Below, piece by piece: positions 35,360 to 43,927 of a stretch of DNA of 64,000 bases. The notes under the pieces were generated by a model. The model was not told the origin of the DNA and ran no database searches. It saw only the letters and a list, made by a program, of their open reading frames with translations. The translations under genes were made by a program, and so were the position numbers. Where the stretch lies: NCBI RefSeq assembly GCF_018333215.1, contig NZ_BORO01000006.1, positions 1-64,000 on the forward strand, read 5' to 3'. Position 1 is the stretch's first letter. Each line of letters opens with the position of its first letter. The DNA is from Oceanobacillus sp. J11TS1 (lineage in GTDB: Bacteria; Bacillota; Bacilli; Bacillales; Amphibacillaceae).

Positions 35360-35395
35360 TATGTCAACCTTGTTTTTATTTAGGTTGACAATATA
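35360..35395 (-). promoter_or_regulatory. BirA-box-like operator of the bioY operon
   Basis: GTCAACC (35363-35369) and GGTTGAC (35383-35389) are inverted arms 13 bp apart, resembling the TTGTTAACC/GGTTAACAA biotin operator, whose usual spacing is slightly longer. It overlaps the TTGACA -35 on the minus strand. BirA control is inferred. Confidence 0.65.
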
Positions 35396-35798
35396 GTTTT
35401 ATTTTTTATAACAATCCAGTAAATATTAGAATAGGTGAATTATTGCTTATCTATGCTGCTTAAAACAAAGAAGATTATGTAGGATACCAAGAAATTGGCT
35501 CGGAACACTAACGGTTATTAATCTATGGTGAAATTAGTTATTCTTTGCAAGAACATGCTGCGGCGAAACAACCAATGAATGAAGCTTTTCCTAATAAAAT
35601 TAACAGGGAATCGCCAAAGTTAAGAATGTTGACGATTCCCTTATTCGTTTTTTTAAGCATAATGTTGCAAATGTTTCCGGTGAGTCGAGTAATCGCAAAA
35701 TCACTTTGGTGGGCCGAGTAATCGTAGCCCCAGCCCGACGCTTTGGTTTCTGAACACAGCAAACTTAGCTTGATCTAACGCAAGGTAGCAGTGAAAAA
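35396..35798. other. Intergenic region with terminator and protein-like debris
   Basis: About 400 bp without an intact gene. It includes a plus-strand terminator at 35605 and two imperfect copies of a short segment containing GAGTAATCG (around 35685 and 35714). Short open stretches upstream of the terminator may be gene debris. Confidence 0.35.
35605..35655 (+). terminator. Rho-independent terminator without an obvious gene
   Basis: AGGGAATCG pairs with CGATTCCCT, followed by TATTCGTTTTTTT on the plus strand. No plus-strand gene is recognised before it; it may mark a lost gene or a small RNA. Confidence 0.6.
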
Positions 35799-36083
35799 CT
35801 AAAAGTTTCTTTTCTCTTGGCGTTCTACTTTCTGTAACTGCTGACGCAAGTTGTGTAGAAGTTCCTGTGTTTGTTGATACTGAGGATTCCGAAGTGCTTG
35901 ATCACCATATTGATTTTGTGCTTGTTGTAATACTTCATCTGCTTGCTGCAGTTGTTCGGTAGCCTGTAGGTATTGCTGGTGATTGACACTTGCATCATTT
36001 TTTGCAAATTGGATTGTTTCCATAGACTGCTGGACAAGCTGAGTAGCTTGTTGAATCTGTTCATGTGGGTTTTGCTGAACCAT
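35799..36083 (-). CDS. Small glutamine-rich helical protein, function unknown
   Basis: A 94-residue protein, very rich in Gln (segments such as QQATQLVQQSMETIQ) and predicted to form two long helices or a coiled coil. It recalls the small DUF2524/DUF2564 proteins of Bacillus, but that match is uncertain. TGGAGG lies before the ATG and the gene is monocistronic. It has no signal peptide or cysteine. Confidence 0.6.
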   Translation of the reverse strand: MVQQNPHEQIQQATQLVQQSMETIQFAKNDASVNHQQYLQATEQLQQADEVLQQAQNQYGDQALRNPQYQQTQELLHNLRQQLQKVERQEKRNF

Positions 36084-36164
36084 AAGAAAGCCTCCATTCT
36101 TTCGTTTAAAAGTACTTAAACTTGGTTAACTACTGTTGTTATATTTCCAAAGAAAGCTTGTATT

Positions 36165-36257
36165 ATGTATGGAATGAAAAGAAAGAGCTATTATCCCAAT
36201 TACACGAGTGGGCAAAAAGGCTTTGAGCATATTGGAAGAGAAAAAGGGATAATCTAA
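36165..36257 (+). CDS. Very short ORF, doubtful
   Basis: A 30-codon ORF (start MYGMKRKSYYPNYTSGQKGF) on the plus strand in a 530-bp gap, followed 70 bp later by a terminator hairpin. There is no good ribosome site. It may be a fragment; the rest of 36084-36547 holds nothing I recognise. Confidence 0.2.
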   Translation: MYGMKRKSYYPNYTSGQKGFEHIGREKGII

Positions 36258-36329
36258 TGGGAAAGTTGTGATAAGGAACAAACATAGGAGGGCATATTAG
36301 AAGCAAAGCTACATAAAGAAAGGCAAGTT

Positions 36330-36368
36330 AAGTTAAGCTGATGTGTATAAACCTAACTTGCTGCTTTT
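36330..36368 (+). terminator. Terminator-like hairpin
   Basis: GCAAGTTA pairs with TAACTTGC, followed by TGCTTTTTT on the plus strand. The gene it would serve is not evident. Confidence 0.5.
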
Positions 36369-36547
36369 TTAAAAGATCTTCTTCGCATAATGGAAGGTTT
36401 TGGTAATCCTATATCAATGCAATGACAAGGTTACAAACTCATAGGAGAGTTTTGTTCTAACCATTATTTCATAAACAAATTAATTTAGATCAAGCTAATA
36501 ATGGCTAACTATTATACAGTATTGCAAAAGGTTTCTTGCTTTATATT

Positions 36548-37014
36548 TTACGCCTGTATAGGTAAACAAATTTCACAAAGATGTTTCTCCAGCATAAATT
36601 GGATATACCTCTCTAAAATAGTCTTGTTGTATCTAATTGATGGCCAGTTTCAGCTAATTTATTGAAAACGACCTCCCATGCTTCGTTTAACGCCTCCGCT
36701 GTATGATGGATAGTAAAAATAGCGTAGCTGCCACCTTGTAAAATATCATGTTGAACACATTCGTCGTTAATTTCCTGCTGAGCAGACAGTACCAATGCCG
36801 TGTCGTATCGACATTCTTTAGGAGGAACAAGTGCCGGGTTGTCCCTGATAATTCCTAATACAACCGCATTATCTGTAAATAAGTTAGTGTGTGAAGCGTT
36901 ATTATAGCCCATCCAATGTTTAAACCTATCCATCAATTGATTATTCCCCACCCCGTATTTTCCTGTTCTCCGCATATAGACAATTGGCAGATCTGGAAAT
37001 TGTTCAATTTTCAT
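36548..37014 (-). pseudogene. GyrI-like/effector-binding-domain protein, frameshifted at the C-terminus
   Basis: The open part (133 codons) begins MKIEQFPDLPIVYMRRTG and carries the GyrI/BmrR-type ligand-binding fold, ending abruptly at QLDTTRLF. In the next frame the expected family C-terminus continues as ILERYIQFMLEKHLCEICLP and then TAA at 36548. Restoring one C (AGACT to AGACCT near 36625) gives the usual RPILERY join. No DNA-binding domain is attached. A recent pseudogene or a sequence error. Confidence 0.8.
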
Positions 37015-37114
37015 ATACCATATTCTCCTTAAAAAGTAGTACGCCGGCGTCTAAGTACATCATAGATTCCTTTAAAATGAAAAACAACCTAAATATTAAA
37101 ATTATTTTAAAAGA

Positions 37115-37801
37115 TTATTTAGAAAGGTTTGCCGAATTATATAAATCCGTTAATAATATTTCTTCCGAGTGATCTTTATATTGGATTTCTATTTTGTCTT
37201 TATCTGTCAGCTTCTTTGCTTCTCCATTGGGTAGTAATAACGTATTTTCATCTAAGAATGTATAGGTGATATCAGCTCCACTTTTATAAAGCATTGCAAT
37301 TTCCGAATCAGGCATCCAAGATATTTCAGGAAAAATACTCCAACTCTCATAAATAATAATCCAATCCGTATAGTCCTGGTTCATTTGATTTTCCATAGCC
37401 ATAAGGTAACGATTATCTTTATTTGATTTGAAAGTTAGTGTAACGGCAGAATCATGCTGTTGAATGGTGGTCTCCACGTTATCTTTATCAGCAATCCACA
37501 TATGGACAAAAAGAAGATAATAGCTGATCGACAGGATAAGGAAAAGAGTTACCAGAGTTCCTGTAATTATAAAAATCTTTTTCCTGTTTTTTAAGCGCAC
37601 CTTTTTTAAATAGTCGATATTTCTCTTCTCGTCCTTATGTTCATTTGTATGTTCTATGGACAAGTCTTCCTGCAATTCCTTTACATACTCTCTGCAATCC
37701 TTACATTGCTCCATATGTTTTTCCATTTGTTTATTCGTCTCTTCACTCGTTAAATGTTCGATATAGTTTGGCACTAAATCTCTAAAAACACTATGATTCA
37801 T
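37115..37801 (-). CDS. Anti-sigma factor with zinc-finger-like N-terminus
   Basis: A 229-residue single-pass membrane protein. The zf-HC2/ZAS motif is HMEQCKDCREYV (about residues 32-43), a transmembrane helix follows basic KNRKK (about residues 73-95), and an extracellular domain of about 130 residues is not recognised. The start at 37801 overlaps the sigma gene by 11 bp, so production is coupled. It would hold the ECF sigma factor inactive until an envelope signal arrives (family knowledge). Confidence 0.85.
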   Translation of the reverse strand: MNHSVFRDLVPNYIEHLTSEETNKQMEKHMEQCKDCREYVKELQEDLSIEHTNEHKDEKRNIDYLKKVRLKNRKKIFIITGTLVTLFLILSISYYLLFVHMWIADKDNVETTIQQHDSAVTLTFKSNKDNRYLMAMENQMNQDYTDWIIIYESWSIFPEISWMPDSEIAMLYKSGADITYTFLDENTLLLPNGEAKKLTDKDKIEIQYKDHSEEILLTDLYNSANLSK

Positions 37802-38294
37802 CAGTTTTATCACCCTTTCGCATTTGTTGTTTGGCACGATAAAATGTTACTCTTGCCCAATTCTCTGATTCTCCAAAAATGGAGCCTATTTCTTTAAAAG
37901 ATAAATCGCCCAGTAGCCTAAGATAAAGTATCTCTCGCTTTTTTTCACTGAGCTGGTGGGCTAGTTTGAAAAATTGCATTTTATCTTCATTTCTAAAATA
38001 TTCTTCCTCCAAATGGGAAGAGAACGTTTTTTCATTACTTAATGATTCTGCCAATAGATGCCTTTTCTTTTCACGATTCAACTCCTGCAGCCAAACATTT
38101 TTTGCAATGGAACAAAGCCAGGTAGAAAATTTTGCTTTTCCGGTATCGTGAAAGTTATTGATGGACTTGATTGCTTGATAAAACGTCTCTTGTGTCAATT
38201 CTTCGGCAGATTGATAATCATTATTGGTTAACGTTAATAAATATTTAAAAATAAAGTCCGCATATTTTTGATAGACATCTTCCTGGTTCACCAT
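37791..38294 (-). CDS. ECF-type RNA polymerase sigma factor
   Basis: A 167-residue sigma-70 family factor. Region 2 contains AEELTQETFYQAIKSI and KFSTWLCSIAKNVW. Region 4 contains LSEKKREILYLRLLGDLSFKEIG, split around residues 113-140. AGGAGG precedes the ATG. It is paired with the anti-sigma gene downstream and probably directs an envelope-stress regulon including itself. No specific target promoter is identified here. Confidence 0.9.
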   Translation of the reverse strand: MVNQEDVYQKYADFIFKYLLTLTNNDYQSAEELTQETFYQAIKSINNFHDTGKAKFSTWLCSIAKNVWLQELNREKKRHLLAESLSNEKTFSSHLEEEYFRNEDKMQFFKLAHQLSEKKREILYLRLLGDLSFKEIGSIFGESENWARVTFYRAKQQMRKGDKTDES

Positions 38295-38582
38295 TTCCCT
38301 CCTCTCATTCCATTTAGTAGCAATCCTAAAAACGAATCATCTATATATCCATAAAATGATGCGTTCGTTACAATCTTTTTTAATTTATTTTCAGGTGAAA
38401 GTATAGGTTTCATTCTATGAGGGTTATTGCCAACTGCTATTATACAGGATGGGTATGCAGATGTTATATTTTTGTAAGACTAGCATAGAAAAATAACTTG
38501 AACCATGTAACTTATTCACGACTATTAGTATAATAGGCAATAGTTCAAGCGATAGCAGTGGAGAAATAATGGAGGAATAGAC

Positions 38583-39284
38583 ATGAAACTACTCATTGTA
38601 GAGGATGATAAAACAATAGCTTCTGGCTTGGAATACTCATTAAGTCAGGAAGGTTATGAGACGTTGGTTAGCCATCATGCCCAAGAAGCAACAGAAATAA
38701 TAGAAACACAGATTAACAGTATTTCCTTATGCTTATTTGATTTATCCTTGCCTGATGGCAGCGGTTATGATTTATGCCGTTGCGTGAAAGAAAAAGCGGA
38801 TGTTCCGGTTATTTTTCTGACCGTTGCGGATGATGAGGTGAATGTGGTGATGGGGCTGGATATGGGAGCGGATGATTATATTACCAAACCATTTCGTATC
38901 CGCGAATTAAGCTCGCGGATTAAAACCGTGCTCAGACGCTATCAAAAGAATGGCACGCATGAAAAAGATTCTATCCAGATTGGCCCGTTAGAGGTGCTCC
39001 CGTTAGAAGGAAAAGTGCACAAAGCGCATGCTGAGCTTACTCTAACAGCACTGGAATATCGGCTGTTAATGATTTTTATCAACCATCGAGGACAGATTCT
39101 TTCGCGGGAACAGCTTTTAGAAATGATATGGGATGTTGCCGGCGAGTTTGTTAATGATAACACGCTCACAGTGTATATTAAACGGCTTCGGAAAAAAATA
39201 GAGGACAATCCGCAAAAGCCAGTATTGATAGAAACAGTTAGAGGATTAGGATATAGGATGGCGACAGAAGATGTTAAGGAATAA
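38583..39284 (+). CDS. OmpR-family response regulator
   Basis: A 233-residue regulator. The receiver domain has VEDD, the phosphoacceptor Asp in LFDLSLPDGSGYD (near residue 53), and the conserved Lys in DDYITKPF. A C-terminal winged helix (about residues 130-228) follows. GGAGG precedes the ATG. It overlaps the histidine kinase gene by 14 bp. A palindromic site before the downstream ABC genes is a probable target. Confidence 0.9.
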   Translation: MKLLIVEDDKTIASGLEYSLSQEGYETLVSHHAQEATEIIETQINSISLCLFDLSLPDGSGYDLCRCVKEKADVPVIFLTVADDEVNVVMGLDMGADDYITKPFRIRELSSRIKTVLRRYQKNGTHEKDSIQIGPLEVLPLEGKVHKAHAELTLTALEYRLLMIFINHRGQILSREQLLEMIWDVAGEFVNDNTLTVYIKRLRKKIEDNPQKPVLIETVRGLGYRMATEDVKE

Positions 39285-40272
39285 AGAAATCCGCGTTTTT
39301 ATCATCGTCACTGTACTGGTTCTAGGAATAGGAATTCTATTTGGTTACGCACATTCACCGGTAACAGCATTATTTATTGCCATTGTTGGCGTCAGTCTGG
39401 CTGTTTGCTATCTGTTATGGATGGCATGGCGTTACCAGAAGATGATTCAGCTATCGGGCTACTTACGAAAAATAATGGCAGGAGATACCTCATTGGATGT
39501 CCGGGATAATACAGAAGGAGATCTCAGTATACTAAAGAACGAAATTTATAAGATGACAAGGATGTTATCTGAACAGCAGGAAGGATTACAGAAGGATAAA
39601 GAAAAACTTACGGATGCGATCTCAGACATTTCCCATCAAATCAAAACACCGCTTACGTCCATGACAGTGATGGCTGATCTATTAAGCGATCCGAATTTAG
39701 AGGCTGAAAAACGGCGAGAATTTACCCTTCACATAAGCAAGCAATTGGAGCGGATGGAGTGGCTGGTTTCTTCATTGTTAAAGCTTTCAAAAATTGATGC
39801 AGGAACCACTTTATTTAACAGGGAGAAGATTGATGTGAACGAGCTCGTAAAAGAAGTAATCGCACCGATGGAAATACCTGTTGAGCTGAAAGGAATAGAG
39901 CTGGAAATAGAAGAAACGCCAGAAACTGCATTTATTGGTGATAAAAACTGGACAAAAGAGGCTTGTATAAATATTTTAAAGAATGCAATGGAACATACAC
40001 CAAATGGCGGAAAAATTACAATTTCTTATGAGGAAAACGCCATTTTCACGGAAATACGAATCAAAGATAATGGGCAAGGGATTGAAAAGACAGAGCTTCC
40101 GCATATTTTCAAACGTTTTTATAAGGGCAGTCATGCGGCAGACGGCAGTGTTGGTATAGGACTGGCAATGGCCCATTCCATTGTCACCAATCAGCTGGGA
40201 GATATTGAAGTGATCAGTGAACCGGGAAAAGGAACTACCTTTATTATAAAATTTTATAAGCAGGTTGTTTAA
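39271..40272 (+). CDS. Sensor histidine kinase
   Basis: A 333-residue membrane kinase. It has two close N-terminal helices with almost no extracellular loop, a HAMP-like linker, a HisKA box with the phosphoacceptor in ISDISHQIKTPLTSM (near residue 119), and an ATPase domain with N, G1 and G2 boxes (NILKNAMEHT, IKDNGQGIEK, GSVGIGLAMA). It is an intramembrane-sensing type, typical for antibiotic or peptide-responsive systems with an ABC partner. Confidence 0.9.
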   Translation: MLRNKEIRVFIIVTVLVLGIGILFGYAHSPVTALFIAIVGVSLAVCYLLWMAWRYQKMIQLSGYLRKIMAGDTSLDVRDNTEGDLSILKNEIYKMTRMLSEQQEGLQKDKEKLTDAISDISHQIKTPLTSMTVMADLLSDPNLEAEKRREFTLHISKQLERMEWLVSSLLKLSKIDAGTTLFNREKIDVNELVKEVIAPMEIPVELKGIELEIEETPETAFIGDKNWTKEACINILKNAMEHTPNGGKITISYEENAIFTEIRIKDNGQGIEKTELPHIFKRFYKGSHAADGSVGIGLAMAHSIVTNQLGDIEVISEPGKGTTFIIKFYKQVV

Positions 40273-40273
40273 A

Positions 40274-40289
40274 GTGACAATATTGTCAC
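40274..40289. promoter_or_regulatory. Perfect palindrome, probable response-regulator site
   Basis: GTGACAATATTGTCAC is a perfect 16-bp palindrome two bases after the kinase stop. A further ATTGTCAC half-site lies just downstream. It fits the TNACA-N4-TGTNA design of Bce-type regulators and precedes the ABC gene by about 75 bp. Confidence 0.6.
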
Positions 40290-40363
40290 CATTATTGTCA
40301 CTGACCCGTCATTTTGGACAAGTAAAGTAGAAGGCATAGAAAAGTTACAAGGAGGAAAACGGA

Positions 40364-41047
40364 ATGGAATTAATGCGGATTGAAAATTTGTCTAAAGTGT
40401 ACGGGAAAGGTGATACAGCAGTAAAGGCATTGGATAATGTATCTTTTTCTGTGAAGCAGGGAGAATTTGTGGCGATTATCGGACCATCTGGGTCTGGGAA
40501 GTCAACCTTGCTTCATTTGTTGGGAGGTGTGGACAGACCTACGGATGGAAGGGTATTTATAGAAAATACGGATATTTATGCATTAAATGAAACGCAGCTG
40601 GCTATCTTTCGGAGACGGCAAATTGGTCTCATTTATCAATTTTATAATCTCCTGCCGATTTTAACGGTGGAAGAAAATATCACCTTACCAATGCTCCTAG
40701 ATGCGCATAAAGTAGACAAGAAGCATTTCAAAGAAATTGTGGAGATATTGGGACTGCAAAAACGTTTGGATTATTTACCGAATCAATTATCCGGCGGTCA
40801 GCAGCAGCGTGTTTCGATTGGCAGGGCGCTGATCAGTAATCCTTCGATTATTCTGGCAGATGAGCCGACAGGAAATCTGGACAGTAAAAACAGTAAAGAA
40901 ATTATTGATTTGTTAAAGCTGTTTAATAAAACATATAATCAGACACTCGTCGTTATTACACATGATGACCGCATTGCCTTACAGGCGGATCGAGTGATTT
41001 CAATAGAGGATGGCACGATTGCCAAGGACGAGGTGATTCGTCCATGA
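40364..41047 (+). CDS. ABC exporter ATPase (MacB/BceA type)
   Basis: A 227-residue ATPase of the type VII/MacB family. Walker A is GPSGSGKST, the Q-loop YQFYNLLP, the signature LSGGQQQR, Walker B ILADEPTGNLDS and the H-loop THD. GGAGG precedes the ATG, and the stop overlaps the permease ATG by 4 bp. It energises the FtsX-type permease and is probably controlled by the two-component system upstream. Confidence 0.92.
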   Translation: MELMRIENLSKVYGKGDTAVKALDNVSFSVKQGEFVAIIGPSGSGKSTLLHLLGGVDRPTDGRVFIENTDIYALNETQLAIFRRRQIGLIYQFYNLLPILTVEENITLPMLLDAHKVDKKHFKEIVEILGLQKRLDYLPNQLSGGQQQRVSIGRALISNPSIILADEPTGNLDSKNSKEIIDLLKLFNKTYNQTLVVITHDDRIALQADRVISIEDGTIAKDEVIRP

Positions 41048-43638
41048 ATATTGTCAATAAAGTAACGCTGAGACATTTAAAGGAGAATAAGCGAAGAACG
41101 CTTGTTACGATTTTTGGTGTCATTATCTCTGTTGCGATGATTACGGCGGTTGCAACTTTGGGTTTTTCTTTTATTGATATGCAGCAGCGGGATGCCATCG
41201 CAAATAATGGTGATTGGCATTATGCTATGCAGGATGTGGATAAGGAACAATTAAAGGCAATTCAAGCCGATGATAATACAGACTCTATAGGCCTTGTGGA
41301 TGAATTGGGGTTTGCACCTTTAAATGATCAGTTGACGAAAAGATATCTCTACGTTCGAGCGATGGATGAAACAGCTATGGAACAAATGCAAGTGAATCTG
41401 ACAAAGGGGAAGCTCCCTACCAATAAAAACGAGGTTGTTATTTCCGAGGCATTAAAAGGAGAAGATTTTGATTATCAGATTGGAGACACGATTGAGTTAG
41501 ATATTGGGGAAAGATATGAGACTGGTGCTGAAGAAGAACGTTCATTAGATCATGACGAATCAGTCTATGTAGATGATGACGGGATAAGTGAAGAGTTACG
41601 TAATCAGGAAGAACACAGTTTTACAATTGTCGGTGAGATAGAAGAGCCTATTTGGGATTACCCATGGTCACCAGGTTATTCCGTGTTATCTTATACAGAT
41701 GGTTTATCTTTAACAGAGATTGAGGGTGTATATGTTCATGGGAAGAAATTAAGGAAAACACTATTTGATGATGTTGAACAACTGGGGTCAGATATTGGGA
41801 TTGATGCAGAAAACATTCGATTCAATACACCCTTATTAGATATGCATTTAATCTCTTTAAACAGTGGCATGGTTGCCGCTTTATCGGGGTTGCTTACCGT
41901 AATCATGATCATTGTTATGGTTGGGTCGATTGCGTTAATATATAATGCTTTTGCAATATCTGTATCTGAGCGGTCGCGTTATTTAGGGATGCTCTCCAGT
42001 GTCGGGGCGACGAAAAGACAAAAGCGGAATTCGGTATTATTTGAAGGATTTGTCATTGCCCTCATTAGTATCCCGATTGGAATTGGTGCCGGATTATTAG
42101 GGATGGGCATTACGCTGCACTATATCAATCAGATGTTATCAGGTGTGGGACTCCATTCAGATTTTCGCTTGGTTGTGACATTGCCTATCTTTATTATTGC
42201 GATAGTGGTTTCTCTCCTGACCATTATGATTTCTGCCTGGATACCGGCTGTCAGAGCTTCTAAAATTACGGCGATTGATGCGATTCGTCAGGCGAAGGAT
42301 ATTAAACTTACCAAAAAGAAAATCAAAACAAACCGTCTTGTTCAGAAACTGTTTGGCTATGAAGCAGAAATCGCCCTGAAGAATTTAAAAAGAAATAAGA
42401 AACGCTATCATGTTACTGTATTCTCTTTAATGATCAGTATTATCTTATTTTTGTCGGTCGGATTTTTTACCACCACGTTGACGAAATCCTATGAGCTGCA
42501 GTCTGAGGAACAGAATTATGACATTTCGATGCTGGATAATTCTGGTGAAAACAAGCTGACTGATATATACCCAACAATTGAAAATATGGATAAAGTAAAA
42601 GATATTATTATGTATCAGCAAATATATTTTCCTGCCTATATTCCTGAAGAGATTGCTGGGAATACAATGGAAGGGATGGAGGATATCTATGGTTCAGAAG
42701 AGATAGATGAAGAAGGAACAAGCTATACAATTGCACTAATAGGTCTCCCAACAAAAGAATGGGATGAATACCTCCGTAAAAACAATATTTCAGCAGTATC
42801 TAATGACAAACAGCAAGCTGTTTTAGTTAATACCGTTTCCTATATGGATAATAATAATAAATATGTTGAAAGTGAAATGTTGCATGTTAACAAGGATGAT
42901 CAACTGCCCCTTCGAATAGAAAACAACTATAATGAGGAAACAGATGAATGGAAAATAACGAATGAGGAACTTAATCTAATAGGCCTTACGGATAATTTTC
43001 CGATGGGAGATTTTCATCCTTCTATGAATACACTGTTTGTTATTGTCCATGAACAAACATTTAACAATCTGATGGAAAGTGTACCTTATAGTCAGGACAA
43101 GGAGTTGGGATTATATCTGACTTCTGATGACCCTTACCAGGTACAAGACGATATAGAGGCTCTTGAGCCGAGTAATAGTTTAGAAATAAGCAATATCTAT
43201 GAATTTCGGCAGCAGGACAAACAACTGACTTTAGCCTTATCTATCTTTATTTACGGGTTTATAACACTAATAACGCTTATTTCGATTGCAAATATATTTA
43301 ACACGATTTCAACCAGTGTGGCACTGCGAAAAAGAGAATTTGCAACAATGAAATCGATTGGCATGACGCCAAAAGCTTTCCGCAAAATGATCCGGTTTGA
43401 AAGTCTGTTTTACGGAATCAAGTCGTTAATCTACGGCTTGCCGATCAGTTTTGTTGTTATGTATTGGATTCACTTACAAACAAGGAGTGCTTTCGACTAT
43501 CGTTTTCAATTACCGTGGATTTATATCGGCATTGTCATTTTGGCTGTCTTTGTCATCGTCGGAGTTGCCATGCTTTATTCCACTTCTAAATTGAAGAAAG
43601 ATAATATTGTAGAAACATTAAGACAGGAAAATATTTAA
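41044..43638 (+). CDS. Large FtsX-family ABC permease with two FtsX cores
   Basis: 864 residues. An N-terminal helix is followed by an extracellular domain, three helices (near residues 280-400) and a second copy of the helix, domain and three-helix unit. The FtsX cores are recognisable around ERSRYLGMLSSVGATKRQ and KREFATMKSIGMTPKAF. This duplicated layout is typical of lantibiotic or peptide resistance/exporter permeases of Firmicutes. The substrate is unknown. Confidence 0.88.
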   Translation: MNIVNKVTLRHLKENKRRTLVTIFGVIISVAMITAVATLGFSFIDMQQRDAIANNGDWHYAMQDVDKEQLKAIQADDNTDSIGLVDELGFAPLNDQLTKRYLYVRAMDETAMEQMQVNLTKGKLPTNKNEVVISEALKGEDFDYQIGDTIELDIGERYETGAEEERSLDHDESVYVDDDGISEELRNQEEHSFTIVGEIEEPIWDYPWSPGYSVLSYTDGLSLTEIEGVYVHGKKLRKTLFDDVEQLGSDIGIDAENIRFNTPLLDMHLISLNSGMVAALSGLLTVIMIIVMVGSIALIYNAFAISVSERSRYLGMLSSVGATKRQKRNSVLFEGFVIALISIPIGIGAGLLGMGITLHYINQMLSGVGLHSDFRLVVTLPIFIIAIVVSLLTIMISAWIPAVRASKITAIDAIRQAKDIKLTKKKIKTNRLVQKLFGYEAEIALKNLKRNKKRYHVTVFSLMISIILFLSVGFFTTTLTKSYELQSEEQNYDISMLDNSGENKLTDIYPTIENMDKVKDIIMYQQIYFPAYIPEEIAGNTMEGMEDIYGSEEIDEEGTSYTIALIGLPTKEWDEYLRKNNISAVSNDKQQAVLVNTVSYMDNNNKYVESEMLHVNKDDQLPLRIENNYNEETDEWKITNEELNLIGLTDNFPMGDFHPSMNTLFVIVHEQTFNNLMESVPYSQDKELGLYLTSDDPYQVQDDIEALEPSNSLEISNIYEFRQQDKQLTLALSIFIYGFITLITLISIANIFNTISTSVALRKREFATMKSIGMTPKAFRKMIRFESLFYGIKSLIYGLPISFVVMYWIHLQTRSAFDYRFQLPWIYIGIVILAVFVIVGVAMLYSTSKLKKDNIVETLRQENI

Positions 43639-43646
43639 ATAAACAT

Positions 43647-43682
43647 AACAAGCTATTTCGGATCGGTCTGAGATAGCTTGTT
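43647..43682 (+). terminator. Hairpin after the ABC permease
   Basis: AACAAGCTATTTC pairs with GAGATAGCTTGTT (13 bp, one wobble). The following sequence is AT-rich but not a T run, so strength is uncertain. Confidence 0.5.
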
Positions 43683-43725
43683 GTATATAAATAGAAGAAA
43701 GTTTTGGATATATTTAAAAATAATG

Positions 43726-43754
43726 TTGTTTTTGTGATATATTACGAATATAAT
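43726..43754 (+). promoter_or_regulatory. Sigma-A-like promoter of the ABC-PASTA operon
   Basis: TTGTTT and TATAAT (43749-43754) are separated by 17 bp, about 170 bp before the first gene, leaving a long 5' leader. Confidence 0.5.
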
Positions 43755-43927
43755 ACATGTAAATGGTGTGTTAATGTATTAATACAGCAAAACGAATGAA
43801 TAGAGAGGGGATGTATTGTATCTAGAAGCTTACTTGGATAATAGTTTACTAATATTTGAATGGGTATACATAAGCAGAATTTATGAAAAAGTAGTTTTGG
43901 AACGATTTTTCAGTGAGGGGGTTTGTA

